The notes under the pieces: generated by a model
What the model was told of the DNA's origin: nothing
The model's input: the letters and a program-made list of their open reading frames with translations, nothing else
Database searches by the model: none
Shown here: positions 17,131-25,716 of the stretch, in pieces
Layout of the letters: each line of letters starts with the position of its first letter
How positions within the stretch are numbered: position 1 is the stretch's first letter
Origin: Ardenticatenaceae bacterium
GTDB lineage: Bacteria; Chloroflexota; Anaerolineae; Promineifilales; Promineifilaceae
Reading direction: 5' to 3'
DNA: 64,000 nt
Assembly: GCA_020634415.1 (NCBI GenBank)
Contig: JACKBT010000008.1
Coordinates: 62,001 to 126,000, forward strand
Translations under genes and position numbers: made by a program

Positions 17131-17822
17131 ACGGCTCTACGATAGAGGATGTAGCCGATAACGGCCGTAACCACCCCACTCAGCAGCGGCGACACACTCA
17201 TAATAATGCCCGCATCAAACCAAAACTGCTCTGGAAACAGGCGAATCAACGAATCCGAATAGCTAAACGTCCACGTCCCTGGCGGGAAAAGCAGTTCATG
17301 AAACTGCACAAAAAAAGTACTCCAGGCCAGCCCAATAAACGCCGCAATCGCCACCAAAATAATCGTCGTCAGCAGCCCACCCTGAAAAATCGCCTTATAT
17401 CCCAACACCCGCGTCTCCGACCGCAGCAGTAAAAAGAGCAGCCCGCCAAACACAATCACCCCGGCCACCCACACCACCCGCTGAATCCCATCCGCCACAC
17501 GTTTCACATCCAGCATATGGCTGATTTCACTGTCATTGTACAGCGGGGTATCTGTCCCCGGCAGGCGCAGCTCCTCCAACAAATAAATCACCTCATCAGC
17601 CGGTTCCGGCCGCTGCATATAGGCCAGCGTGGCCTGAGCCAATTCCAACCGCTGCTCCGGCGTAAAGCCAAATTGATCCGGGGCAATACGGGCGTATTCC
17701 CATTCAGGATAAGTGGGATTTTCCCAACCAATCAGCGCACGAATGCCCCCTAAACCTAAAAAGAACGGCGTGGCAATCACCACCAGCCAACGAACTACAG
17801 TAATAACAGTTGGATTATTCAT
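17127..17822 (-). CDS. DUF1461 (TIGR01906-like) integral membrane protein
   Basis: A membrane protein of 231 residues with the four-helix pattern of the TIGR01906/DUF1461 family. There is one helix near residues 8-28, a soluble loop of about 90 residues, then three helices. The family hallmark is seen in FFVQFHELLFPPGTWTF followed by DSLIRLFPEQFWFDAG. The start is the ATG at 17822. An upstream TTG would add 12 residues. No function is established for this family. It is co-transcribed with the SDR gene (4-base overlap). Confidence 0.8.
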   Translation of the reverse strand: MNNPTVITVVRWLVVIATPFFLGLGGIRALIGWENPTYPEWEYARIAPDQFGFTPEQRLELAQATLAYMQRPEPADEVIYLLEELRLPGTDTPLYNDSEISHMLDVKRVADGIQRVVWVAGVIVFGGLLFLLLRSETRVLGYKAIFQGGLLTTIILVAIAAFIGLAWSTFFVQFHELLFPPGTWTFSYSDSLIRLFPEQFWFDAGIIMSVSPLLSGVVTAVIGYILYRRAV

Positions 17823-17897
17823 GCGGCTAATTGTCGAGGCACACAGGGGAATTGTCAACGAATCAGGCGGAACATAAGAGAAGGTAGAAAATCACCC

Positions 17898-20369
17898 TCA
17901 TCTTTGGCGAAGGGGCAGGGCAACATGGAAGGCACTACCGGGCAGATTCTCCTCATCCTGGCCCTGGCTCTCCACCCACAATTTGCCGCGATGCGCTTCC
18001 ACAATCCCCCTAGCAATGGCTAAACCCAAACCTGGCCCGCCCGCCTTAAAAGCCGTTTTGCCCGAAGAATGCAGAGAAACTTTACCCGTTTGGTAGAACT
18101 TGGTGAAGATTAAGTCGTGAGAATCCTCATCAATGCCAATGCCTGTGTCTTGCACCACTACCTCAATGCCCTCTTGTGGCAAATCCAGGGCACTGTCCAC
18201 CAACACACGGCCCGAAATAGTAATGCAGCCCCCATCTGGTGTGTATTTGATGGCGTTGATGATGAGATGGTAGAAAACCTTTTGCAGGGCTTCAAAATCG
18301 GCCTCAATCCCAGGCACACCGCTCATATCTTCAATGGTCAGAGTGAGATGCCGCGCCACCAGCGATTCCTCAAATTGGAGGGCGACCATCTGCAACATGG
18401 GGGCAATGGAAACAGGTTCTGGGTATAGTTCCAGTGCCTGGTTATCAATTTTAAGCATTTCCAACATGCTGTTGACAATTTCGCCCATGCGAATGGCCCC
18501 ACTGTGGATGCCATCGGCCAGTTGTTGCAGGAACTCGTTTTCGAGCAGGGCATTGTCTTTGAGCATCATCTGGCTGTAGCCTTTGACCAGAGTGAGGGGG
18601 GTGCGTAACTCGTGGGAGACAATGCTGATGAAATCAGATTTGGTCTGGTTGAGCCGTTCTAGTTGGGCGTGGGCTTCTTGGATGGCGGAGGTGCGGCTGC
18701 GTACTTCGTATTCCAACATCTGGTTGAATTGGGCCATGCGGTCATAGACGCGGGCGTTTTGCAGGGCAACGGCCGCTTGGCTGGCGAAGGCGCTTGCCAG
18801 TGAGATTTCGTCGTCATTGTAAGGATCGGGGGTTTCTCGTGTCAGGGAGAGCATCCCGATGACTTCATCGGAACGGGTGAGAGGCACGCCCAGCCAGGAG
18901 CGAGCCTGGGGCAGTGTGGGCACTTGCTGCCAGTCGGGCCGCTGCAGCACGTCGGGGATACATAACGGCCGTTTCGTCTGGTAAATCTCACGGTAAATCT
19001 CATCTGTATCTTCCTCAATAGAGATGCGCGTATTACCTGGCTCAAAACCTTCAGGGTACCCATGAAAAGCCACAAACTCCAACTCCTGGCCTCGCGGAAT
19101 CATCATCGAAGCCCGATCATAGGGCACAATATCGGCCAACTGCTGCAAAATCAGGTCGAGTACCTCATTCCAGTTCAACGTGCTGTTAAGAAGATGCCCG
19201 GTCTGGTGCAATGTTTCGGCCAGGTGGCGTGCCGATTTTTCGCGCTCAAACAGGGAGGCGTTGTAAATGGCGATGGCCACCTGATCGGCCAGCAGTTGCA
19301 GGAAAGACATATCACTTTCAGGGAAAGCTGCATACTTTTTGCTCTGTAAATCCAGCACGCCCAACAACCTGTCGCCCACGCGCAAGGGCAGGTCGAGTTC
19401 AGATTTTGTTTCGGAGAGAACAGCCACTTGCATGTAACGGCCGTCTCGAGCCACATCATCCACACGAGCCGGACTGCCGTTGGCCGCCACCCAACCAATC
19501 AGCCCCTCCTCCCCCACTTTCAGGCACAGCCCACCCGCCACTAGGGGGCCAGCCATCTCACCGGCACTGGCCTCTTCGCGCACCAACTGCCCCTCTTCAT
19601 CAATGAGAAAAATACCTACATAATAATAGTTGTACCGTTCGTGGATAAGCGCCACCACCCGCTCCAGCAATATCTCCGGGTCTAGAATGGACGTAATACT
19701 CTGGCCTACAGCCAGACCTGTTTCCAACTGACCAGCCCGGTAGCTGGCTTCCTGGCGGCGGCGTTCGCTTTCTTCGCGCAAATGTTCATACCGCCGCATG
19801 GTGCGCAGCCGCAAGTAAAAGATGAGGGCGGAAACGGCCGTTGCCAATAACAAAGCCACACCATCCTGCCACCCATTCCCCTGCCCCTTGGCCCAAACCA
19901 CACCCAGCCAGCCCACCCATGTGCCAGCTAAAACCACCGCCAACGCCCAACTTGAGAGAAAAAACAGCCCCGCCGAAATCACAATGATGACCAACACCAC
20001 CATCGTTTGCCCCGGCGCATCCAACAAATAGAGCCGCAGCAGATCGTTAAAAACGGCCAGTCCCGCAATCACCACCGTCAGCAAGTGTGTTTGGGTTGAA
20101 GAAAAACGTCGGTTTCCGAGAATAATAAAGAGGGCGAAGAGAATAACGGCCGTCACTGCCGACACAATCCCCGGAACGGCCGATGCCGACACCGTGACAA
20201 AATGAATCACCGCCAGAAAAGCAAAGATCACCCCCAGTCCCAGCGCCGCCGGCCGCAGACTGTCCGCCACCACTTCATCCATCATAATTTGGGCCACAGA
20301 CTTATGCCCATTCTCATGGGCAGAGGGTTGGGGCAAAACTGCTGGGGTCTCTGGTCGCGTGTGTGCCAT
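17898..20369 (-). CDS. membrane-anchored double-GAF sensor histidine kinase
   Basis: An 823-residue signalling kinase. Roughly: six hydrophobic segments at 38-190, a coiled coil, GAF domain 1 (215-365), GAF domain 2 (385-545), a coiled coil, HisKA at 575-640 with the phosphorylated His in VSHELRTPL, and HATPase_c to the end (N box NAIKYTPDGG, G1 DTGIGI, G2 GPGLGLAIARG). GAF domains may bind cyclic nucleotides, haem or other small ligands. Which one cannot be told. No response regulator is adjacent. On the minus strand there is a possible -10 element TATAAT at 20455-20460 upstream of the start, without a good -35. Confidence 0.93.
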   Translation of the reverse strand: MAHTRPETPAVLPQPSAHENGHKSVAQIMMDEVVADSLRPAALGLGVIFAFLAVIHFVTVSASAVPGIVSAVTAVILFALFIILGNRRFSSTQTHLLTVVIAGLAVFNDLLRLYLLDAPGQTMVVLVIIVISAGLFFLSSWALAVVLAGTWVGWLGVVWAKGQGNGWQDGVALLLATAVSALIFYLRLRTMRRYEHLREESERRRQEASYRAGQLETGLAVGQSITSILDPEILLERVVALIHERYNYYYVGIFLIDEEGQLVREEASAGEMAGPLVAGGLCLKVGEEGLIGWVAANGSPARVDDVARDGRYMQVAVLSETKSELDLPLRVGDRLLGVLDLQSKKYAAFPESDMSFLQLLADQVAIAIYNASLFEREKSARHLAETLHQTGHLLNSTLNWNEVLDLILQQLADIVPYDRASMMIPRGQELEFVAFHGYPEGFEPGNTRISIEEDTDEIYREIYQTKRPLCIPDVLQRPDWQQVPTLPQARSWLGVPLTRSDEVIGMLSLTRETPDPYNDDEISLASAFASQAAVALQNARVYDRMAQFNQMLEYEVRSRTSAIQEAHAQLERLNQTKSDFISIVSHELRTPLTLVKGYSQMMLKDNALLENEFLQQLADGIHSGAIRMGEIVNSMLEMLKIDNQALELYPEPVSIAPMLQMVALQFEESLVARHLTLTIEDMSGVPGIEADFEALQKVFYHLIINAIKYTPDGGCITISGRVLVDSALDLPQEGIEVVVQDTGIGIDEDSHDLIFTKFYQTGKVSLHSSGKTAFKAGGPGLGLAIARGIVEAHRGKLWVESQGQDEENLPGSAFHVALPLRQR

Positions 20370-20512
20370 GCAAAATCTCGTTTAACTAGACAGGGACGAC
20401 TACTGCACTATATATCCACTTACTACTTAGACAATAAACCGCCTCCTAATCTCAATTATACATGAGCAAAACCAGACAAGAAAGAAAGAGAGCGTAAAAG
20501 TCTGGCAAACTT

Positions 20513-20541
20513 TTGTCAGGCACTAGGGCTTGTGCTACAAT
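20513..20541 (+). promoter_or_regulatory. sigma-70 promoter of the menaquinone cluster
   Basis: TTGTCA, a 17-base spacer and TACAAT with an extended -10 (TGc before it). The predicted start is about 35 bases before the UbiD-like ATG. It is one of the two best promoter matches in the window. Confidence 0.75.
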
Positions 20542-20579
20542 GCCCACAAACTTTCAAAACATTTTGAACGATGTGAATT

Positions 20580-22043
20580 ATGGCTTACAAAGGATTAACA
20601 GACTTCATCAAACAACTGGAAAAGGCCGACGAACTCCAACGCATCAGCACCCCTGTCAGCCGAGACTTAGAAATAACGGAGATAACCGACCGCATCAGCA
20701 AAGGTCCGGCCGCACAAAACAAAGCCTTGCTCTTTGAAAACGTCGCTGGCTTCACCATGCCCGTCCTCATCAACGCCTTTGGCAACGAGAAGCGCATGGC
20801 CCTGGCCCTGGGCGTAGATGATTTAGAGCAGTTGCGACACAATTTGGCTAAAATGATTGACCTCAAACTGCCCGAAGGCTTTGGCGCAGCCATGGGTCGG
20901 GCTACCGAACTACTCGGCGCCCTCCGCGCTGTTGGCCTCAAACCCAACCGCGTTAAAAAAGCCCCCTGCCAGGATGTGGTTTACACCGATGATGCTTCGC
21001 TGGATATGATCCCCGCGCTAAAGTGCTGGCCCAACGATGGCGGCCGTTACATCACCCTCATGCAAGTCATCACCCGTGACCCCGAAACCAACAGCCGCAA
21101 TGTGGGTATGTATCGCGTGCAGATACTAGACAGCAAAACCACAGCCATGCACTGGCAGCGCCACAAAGGCGGCGCCGAACATGAACGCATTGCCAAAGCC
21201 AGCCAAAAGCCTCTCATCCCCGCCGCCATCGTCCTCGGCGGCGACCCGGCGCAGATGTGGTGCGCCAGTGCGCCGCTGCCCCCTGGCATAGATGAGTATT
21301 TGCTGGCGGGCTGGCTGCGCGGCACACCCGTCCAATTTGTCAACTGCATCACCCAGCCGCTGGAAGTCCCTGCCGATGCTGAAATCGTCATCGAAGGCTA
21401 TGTGGACCCCAACGACCAGCGCATTGAAGGCCCTTTTGGCGACCACACCGGTTTTTACACGCCCGAAGATTATTTCCCTACTTTCCATGTAACGGCCGTT
21501 ACCCACCGCGAAAACCCCATCTACCCCACCACCATTGTGGGCAAACCACCAATGGAAGATTTGTGGATGGGCAAAGCCACCGAGCGGCTGTTCCTGCCCT
21601 TAATGAAGCTGTTCATGGGCGAAATTGTAGACGTAAACATGCCCGCCGAAGGCGTATTCCACAATCTCATCATCGTCAGCATCAAAAAACGGTTTCCCGG
21701 CCATCCCTTCAAAGTCATTTACGGCTTGTGGGGTTTGGGGCTGATGATGTTGACCAAGGCCATTGTCATTGTGGATGAGGATGTGGATGTGCATAATTTG
21801 TCCGACGTGGCCTGGCGCGTTCTGGGCAATGTAGATTGGCGGCGGGACACGGTCATTGTGGATGGGCCTGTGGATCAACTCGACCACTCTTCGATTCGGG
21901 ATTCTTTTGGCGGTAAAATCGGCATTGATGCGACAGCCAAAGGTGAACAAGACGGCCATACACGCGGCTGGCCGGAAGAATTAGAAATGTCGCCAGAGAT
22001 TAAGCAGTTGGTTGACGAGAAGTGGGAGTCTTATTTCCGATAA
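20580..22043 (+). CDS. mqnL: UbiD-family decarboxylase of the menaquinone pathway
   Basis: A prenylated-FMN-dependent decarboxylase of 487 residues. UbiD enzymes need the UbiX cofactor synthase, which is not in this window. Conserved parts: the N-terminal DFIKQLEKADELQRI, the PIYPTTIVGKPPMED segment, PFGDHTGFYTPED, and the C-terminal GIDATAKGE. Its position as first gene before mqnE, mqnA and mqnC, with a strong promoter in front, supports the MqnL-type role of decarboxylating 1,4-dihydroxy-6-naphthoate-type intermediates. Without context, other UbiD substrates would be possible. Confidence 0.85.
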   Translation: MAYKGLTDFIKQLEKADELQRISTPVSRDLEITEITDRISKGPAAQNKALLFENVAGFTMPVLINAFGNEKRMALALGVDDLEQLRHNLAKMIDLKLPEGFGAAMGRATELLGALRAVGLKPNRVKKAPCQDVVYTDDASLDMIPALKCWPNDGGRYITLMQVITRDPETNSRNVGMYRVQILDSKTTAMHWQRHKGGAEHERIAKASQKPLIPAAIVLGGDPAQMWCASAPLPPGIDEYLLAGWLRGTPVQFVNCITQPLEVPADAEIVIEGYVDPNDQRIEGPFGDHTGFYTPEDYFPTFHVTAVTHRENPIYPTTIVGKPPMEDLWMGKATERLFLPLMKLFMGEIVDVNMPAEGVFHNLIIVSIKKRFPGHPFKVIYGLWGLGLMMLTKAIVIVDEDVDVHNLSDVAWRVLGNVDWRRDTVIVDGPVDQLDHSSIRDSFGGKIGIDATAKGEQDGHTRGWPEELEMSPEIKQLVDEKWESYFR

Positions 22044-22054
22044 CGGATACAGAA

Positions 22055-23113
22055 ATGACCACAAACGACATCCTCATCCGCCCGATTTTGCCCAAAGATG
22101 CACGAGACCAGTATGAGATGGCAACCCATCCGGCCATAGCGCGGGACACGCTGAATTTGCCGAGCATGGAGTTGGCGGAGACACAGGCTTGGCTGAGCAA
22201 ACAAACGCCAGGCCGTGCGCGGCTGGTGGCAGAGGTGGAGGGCAAGAGTGTGGGATTCATCTCGCTGCAACATTTTCAACGGCCGCGTATGACGCACGCT
22301 GGTTCTGTGGGCATGTTTGTCCATCCAGATTATTGGGGGCAGGGCATTGGCCACAGGCTGATGACGGCCGCTTTGGATGTGGCCGACAACTGGCTTGATC
22401 TGAAGCGGCTAGAATTGGAAGTGTTTGTAGATAATGAGGCAGCGATTCACCTTTATAAGAAGTTTGGTTTTGAGACGGAAGGGGTGCGGCGTAAGGTGGC
22501 TTTTGGTGAAGGGGAGTGGCGCGACGATATGGTGATGGCGCGGCTGCGGGGAATGGAAGGGCGAGAGGTGAGGGGTGAGGGACGAGAGGCGGGGAAACGG
22601 CCGTTATCGAAACGCACACCTGTCCAGGCCCATATTCGACCACCTGTGGAAGAGGATATTGAACAGTTGTATGAATTATTCCGCCATCCTCTCGTCGCTC
22701 GCACGACTTTACAAATGCCCACGCAAGAAATATCACTGACAGAAAGCCGCATGAAGACCCAAACTCCTGGCCTGCATCGTTATGTGGCAGTGGTGGAGGA
22801 TAAGATCGTTGGTCAAATCGCGCTTCATCAGGCTAACCGTCCTCGTTTAGCCCATTCAGCCAGCCTGGGTATGATGGTTAGCCCGGATTATTGGGGGCGC
22901 GGCATTGGCACACAATTAATGGACGCAATTTTGGATTTGGCCGACAATTGGCTGAACTTAAAACGAGTAGAGTTGGAAGTTCATACCGACAATCCGGCAG
23001 GCATTCGCCTATATGAAAAGTCTGGTTTTGTGATTGAAGGCACAAAGCGGTTTCAAGCTTATGGAGACGGCCGTTGGACGGACAGTTATTTCATGGCGAG
23101 AATTAGAGATTAA
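22055..23113 (+). CDS. tandem GNAT acetyltransferase (two fused copies)
   Basis: 352 residues made of two similar GNAT domains (about 1-165 and 190-352). Each has the acetyl-CoA loop in GMFVHPDYWGQGIGHRLM and GMMVSPDYWGRGIGTQLM, followed by near-identical DNWL.LKR.ELEV. The two halves are so alike that an internal duplication is evident. The linker (about 167-185, EGREVRGEGREAGKR) is encoded by a purine-rich GGRGAGRGG-type tract also found in miaA and others. The start is ATG 22055, 11 bases after the UbiD-like stop. The substrate is unknown. It lies inside the menaquinone cluster but has no known pathway role. Confidence 0.88.
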   Translation: MTTNDILIRPILPKDARDQYEMATHPAIARDTLNLPSMELAETQAWLSKQTPGRARLVAEVEGKSVGFISLQHFQRPRMTHAGSVGMFVHPDYWGQGIGHRLMTAALDVADNWLDLKRLELEVFVDNEAAIHLYKKFGFETEGVRRKVAFGEGEWRDDMVMARLRGMEGREVRGEGREAGKRPLSKRTPVQAHIRPPVEEDIEQLYELFRHPLVARTTLQMPTQEISLTESRMKTQTPGLHRYVAVVEDKIVGQIALHQANRPRLAHSASLGMMVSPDYWGRGIGTQLMDAILDLADNWLNLKRVELEVHTDNPAGIRLYEKSGFVIEGTKRFQAYGDGRWTDSYFMARIRD

Positions 23114-23175
23114 GTAATCAGGTAATTGGGTAATTTTAACTACTCAGTTACTTAATTATCCTTTTTGGAGGCAAA

Positions 23176-24291
23176 ATGGGTAAAAACAACATCCAAGACA
23201 TTTACGAAAAAGTAGTCGAGGGCGAACGGGTGAGTTATGAGGAAGGCGTTCGCCTCTATGCCAGCAATGATCTGATAACGCTGGGAGCTATGGCGAGCCT
23301 GATTCGGCAGCGCAAGCATGGCGATTATGTCTATTTCAACAAAAATCGCCACATCAATCCCACCAACGTCTGTGCCTTTCATTGCAACTTTTGCTCCTTC
23401 GCCCGCACCAGCGATGATCGGCCAGGAGCCTATACCTTTATGCCCGAGCAGGTCATTAACAAGATTCGCCCGACCGTGGATGAAGGGATTACAGAGTTCC
23501 ACATCGTGGGGGGGCTGCACCCTGACAAAGGGTTTCAATATTATATTGATCTCTTGGAAGCGTTAAAGGACACCTATTCCTGGGTACATTTGAAAGCATT
23601 TACGGCCGTTGAAATTGACTTCTTCTGTCAATTAGAAAACAAAGACGCAGAGACGATCTTGCGCGAGCTTATTGAGGCTGGACTGGACTCCATGCCCGGC
23701 GGTGGTGCAGAAATTTTTCATTGGGATGTGCGGCGCAAAATCTGCCCCGAAAAGGCCAATGCTGAACGGTGGCTGGAAATTCACAGCATCGCCCACAAAT
23801 TGGGTTTGATGACCAATGCCACCATGCTCTATGGTCACATCGAGGAGCCTCATCATCGGGTGCATCATTTGGTGCAGTTGCGTGAACAGCAGGATAAGGA
23901 TATTGCGGCGGGGTATGACGGCCGTTTCCAAACCTTCATCCCCCTCAGCTTCCACCCCATGGAAAACGGGCTGGGTCGCCGCCTCAAACGCCGCTGGACC
24001 AGCGGCGTAGACGACATGAAAACCCTGGCTGTCAGCCGCGTCATGCTCGACAATTTCGCCCACATCAAAGCCTACTGGATCATGCTGTCGCCCGCTATGG
24101 CCCAAATTGGCCTCGACTTTGGCGCCAATGACATTGACGGTACAGTGGTTGAAGAACACATCTACCACGACGCAGGCGCACAGACCAAAGAACACATGAG
24201 CCGCAGCGACCTCATGCGCCTCATCCGCGCCGCTGGCCGCACCCCGGTGGAACGGGACACGGTTTACAATGTGGTGAAGGTACATGCGTAA
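23176..24291 (+). CDS. mqnE: aminodeoxyfutalosine synthase (radical SAM)
   Basis: The radical-SAM enzyme that joins 3-[(1-carboxyvinyl)oxy]benzoate (the MqnA product) to the adenosyl moiety to give aminofutalosine. It has 371 residues. The ATG at 23176 follows a strong TTTTTGGAGG site. The cluster motif is CAFHCNFCSF (C-x3-C-x2-C) near residue 69. EITEFHIVGGLHPDKGF and LKAFTAVEIDFF are typical of MqnE. In the MqnE/MqnC/CofH family it aligns with MqnE rather than MqnC because of the GGLHP motif. Its role is supported by flanking mqnA and mqnC. Confidence 0.95.
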   Translation: MGKNNIQDIYEKVVEGERVSYEEGVRLYASNDLITLGAMASLIRQRKHGDYVYFNKNRHINPTNVCAFHCNFCSFARTSDDRPGAYTFMPEQVINKIRPTVDEGITEFHIVGGLHPDKGFQYYIDLLEALKDTYSWVHLKAFTAVEIDFFCQLENKDAETILRELIEAGLDSMPGGGAEIFHWDVRRKICPEKANAERWLEIHSIAHKLGLMTNATMLYGHIEEPHHRVHHLVQLREQQDKDIAAGYDGRFQTFIPLSFHPMENGLGRRLKRRWTSGVDDMKTLAVSRVMLDNFAHIKAYWIMLSPAMAQIGLDFGANDIDGTVVEEHIYHDAGAQTKEHMSRSDLMRLIRAAGRTPVERDTVYNVVKVHA

Positions 24292-24320
24292 TTGGGTTAT
24301 TGGGGAATTGAGTAATTGGA

Positions 24321-25268
24321 ATGCTGCAAGCTAGAGTTAAGCCATCATTAAGCACATCGGGGGCCGTTTTTTACGGCCTTCTGGCTTACGCTGTGTTTCA
24401 ACAGCAGTCCGATGTCTTTAACCTGATTACGATTGGCTTTATCTTTCTCGTCCCCTTTGTACTGGGTGTCATTACCATGTACTTCAGACGCGGTTACTGC
24501 CACAGCATCTGGCACAAGCTGCTGACACCCTGGATAGCCTGTGTCCTCTTCGTGGCTGTTCTGGCCTTTGCCGGTTGGGAAGCATGGATTTGCATGGTGA
24601 TGGCCTTACCCGTTTTATTAGCCGCTTCCAGTGTGGGGGGATTGCTTGGCTGTGCCCTCAGCACACCCAAACAAGATGGCGGTTCCAACCATTTTATGCT
24701 GTTGGGGCTGCTGGGGCTGCCCTTTGTGATGGCACCCGTGGAGATGCAGGTAACACGGCCAGAGATGGTGCGCACGGTGGAAACGGCCGTTATCGTCAAC
24801 GCTCCCCCCGAAACAATCTGGCAAAACATCATCCGCGTCTCCGCCATCCAGCCCGAAGAACACAGCTTTGCTTTCTCCCACTTCTTAGGCTTGCCCCGCC
24901 CCATCGGTGCCACTTTGCCTGAGGAGGGTTTGGGTGCAGTACGGCAGGGGCAGTTTGCCAATGGGCTGCTGTTCCACGAGACCATCACCGAATGGCAACC
25001 CCAGCACAAAGTGAGTTTTGACATCGCGGCGGACACCTCGCAAGCGGATGAGGCTTATTTGCAGATGATTGGCAGCAATTATGTGGACATTTTGGGTGGG
25101 ACGTATCTGCTGGAACCACTGGACAACGGCCGTATTCGTCTCAGCTTCACCAGCCAACACCGGCTCGCCACCAACTTCAACTTCTACAGCGGCCTGTGGA
25201 GCGACTTTTTGATTCGAGACTTTCAAAATTACATCTTGCACATAGTTAAGATGCGAGTGGAAGCATAA
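24321..25268 (+). CDS. membrane protein with C-terminal SRPBCC domain
   Basis: Not a named family. 315 residues: the N-terminal part (about 1-150) has four hydrophobic segments. The C-terminal part (about 155-310) begins ETAVIVNAPPETIWQNI, a typical SRPBCC/polyketide-cyclase-like start for a lipid- or ligand-binding pocket. Its last codon lies 1 base before the GTG of the DCC-family gene, so the two are probably translated together. A role in handling a hydrophobic quinone intermediate is possible but is inference. Confidence 0.7.
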   Translation: MLQARVKPSLSTSGAVFYGLLAYAVFQQQSDVFNLITIGFIFLVPFVLGVITMYFRRGYCHSIWHKLLTPWIACVLFVAVLAFAGWEAWICMVMALPVLLAASSVGGLLGCALSTPKQDGGSNHFMLLGLLGLPFVMAPVEMQVTRPEMVRTVETAVIVNAPPETIWQNIIRVSAIQPEEHSFAFSHFLGLPRPIGATLPEEGLGAVRQGQFANGLLFHETITEWQPQHKVSFDIAADTSQADEAYLQMIGSNYVDILGGTYLLEPLDNGRIRLSFTSQHRLATNFNFYSGLWSDFLIRDFQNYILHIVKMRVEA

Positions 25269-25269
25269 A

Positions 25270-25647
25270 GTGAAACCTTTGCTGATTTACGATGGTGACT
25301 GTGGCTTTTGAGAGAAGTCAGCGCGTCTGGTGCAGACGTGGACACACAGCCAAGTTGCCACCCAGCCCTGGCAAGCTATCCCCCAACAGATGGCTGCGCT
25401 CGGTTTAACAGATGAAGATGGCCTGACGCAGGTCTGGTTTGTGGACGAAAACGGCCGTCTCACTGGCGGCGCCGAAGCAGTGAATGAGGTCATGAAGTGG
25501 GTGTGGTGGTTACGGCCGTTCGCCAACCTCTACCACATTCCCGGCCTCAAACAGCTACAAGATCGCGCCTACCGCTGGGTCGCCCACAACCGCTATCGGC
25601 TGCCGGGTGGCACGGCAGCCTGTGCAATGGAAAAATCAAGAGATTAG
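25270..25647 (+). CDS. DCC-family thiol-disulphide oxidoreductase with in-frame UGA (candidate selenoprotein)
   Basis: Read through one UGA, this is a full-length DCC-family protein of 125 residues (PF04134 type). The start is GTG 25270, 1 base after the upstream stop. The opening KPLLIYDGDCGF is followed by TGA at 25309-25311 and then EKSARLV. In the family the motif is YDGDCGFC..SA, so the UGA sits exactly at the second cysteine of C-x-x-C (residue 14). The rest (VWFVDENGRLTGG, then WLRPFANLYHIPG and RYRLPGG) is intact to the stop at 25647, with no other stops. A SECIS-like hairpin follows the UGA (see 25322). The likely alternatives are a nonsense mutation or a base-call error. Start translation after the UGA (GTG 25330) would yield a protein without the redox motif. 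Confidence 0.65.
25322..25340 (+). promoter_or_regulatory. candidate bacterial SECIS hairpin
   Basis: Ten bases after the in-frame UGA (25309-25311) a 7-bp stem CGCGTCT/AGACGTG (one G-T pair) closes a 5-base loop GGTGC. The loop starts 17 bases after the UGA and begins GG. Known bacterial SECIS hairpins have an upper stem and an apical loop with early G residues 16-37 bases downstream. The fit is good but rests on eye inspection alone. Confidence 0.5.
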
Positions 25648-25714
25648 AGACTAGGGACTAGAGACTAACACATGTGATTAGTCTCCAGTCTCTAATCTCC
25701 AGTCTCCAATCTCA
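25640..25714. repeat. iterated-phrase hairpin, GAGACTAG type, before mqnA
   Basis: The left arm 25640-25667 (GAGATTAGAGACTAG...) pairs with the right arm 25678-25714 made of the reverse-complement phrases. It is related to the element at 8791. The right arm ends immediately before the mqnA start at 25717, so folding would occlude the start region. No ribosome site other than this arm is visible. Confidence 0.75.
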
Positions 25715-25716
25715 TT

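Noticed and set aside
25330..25647. Gene starting at GTG 25330 after the UGA
   Set aside because: It would produce a DCC protein without its redox motif. The frame upstream of the UGA encodes a perfect DCC start, so the read-through model is preferred.
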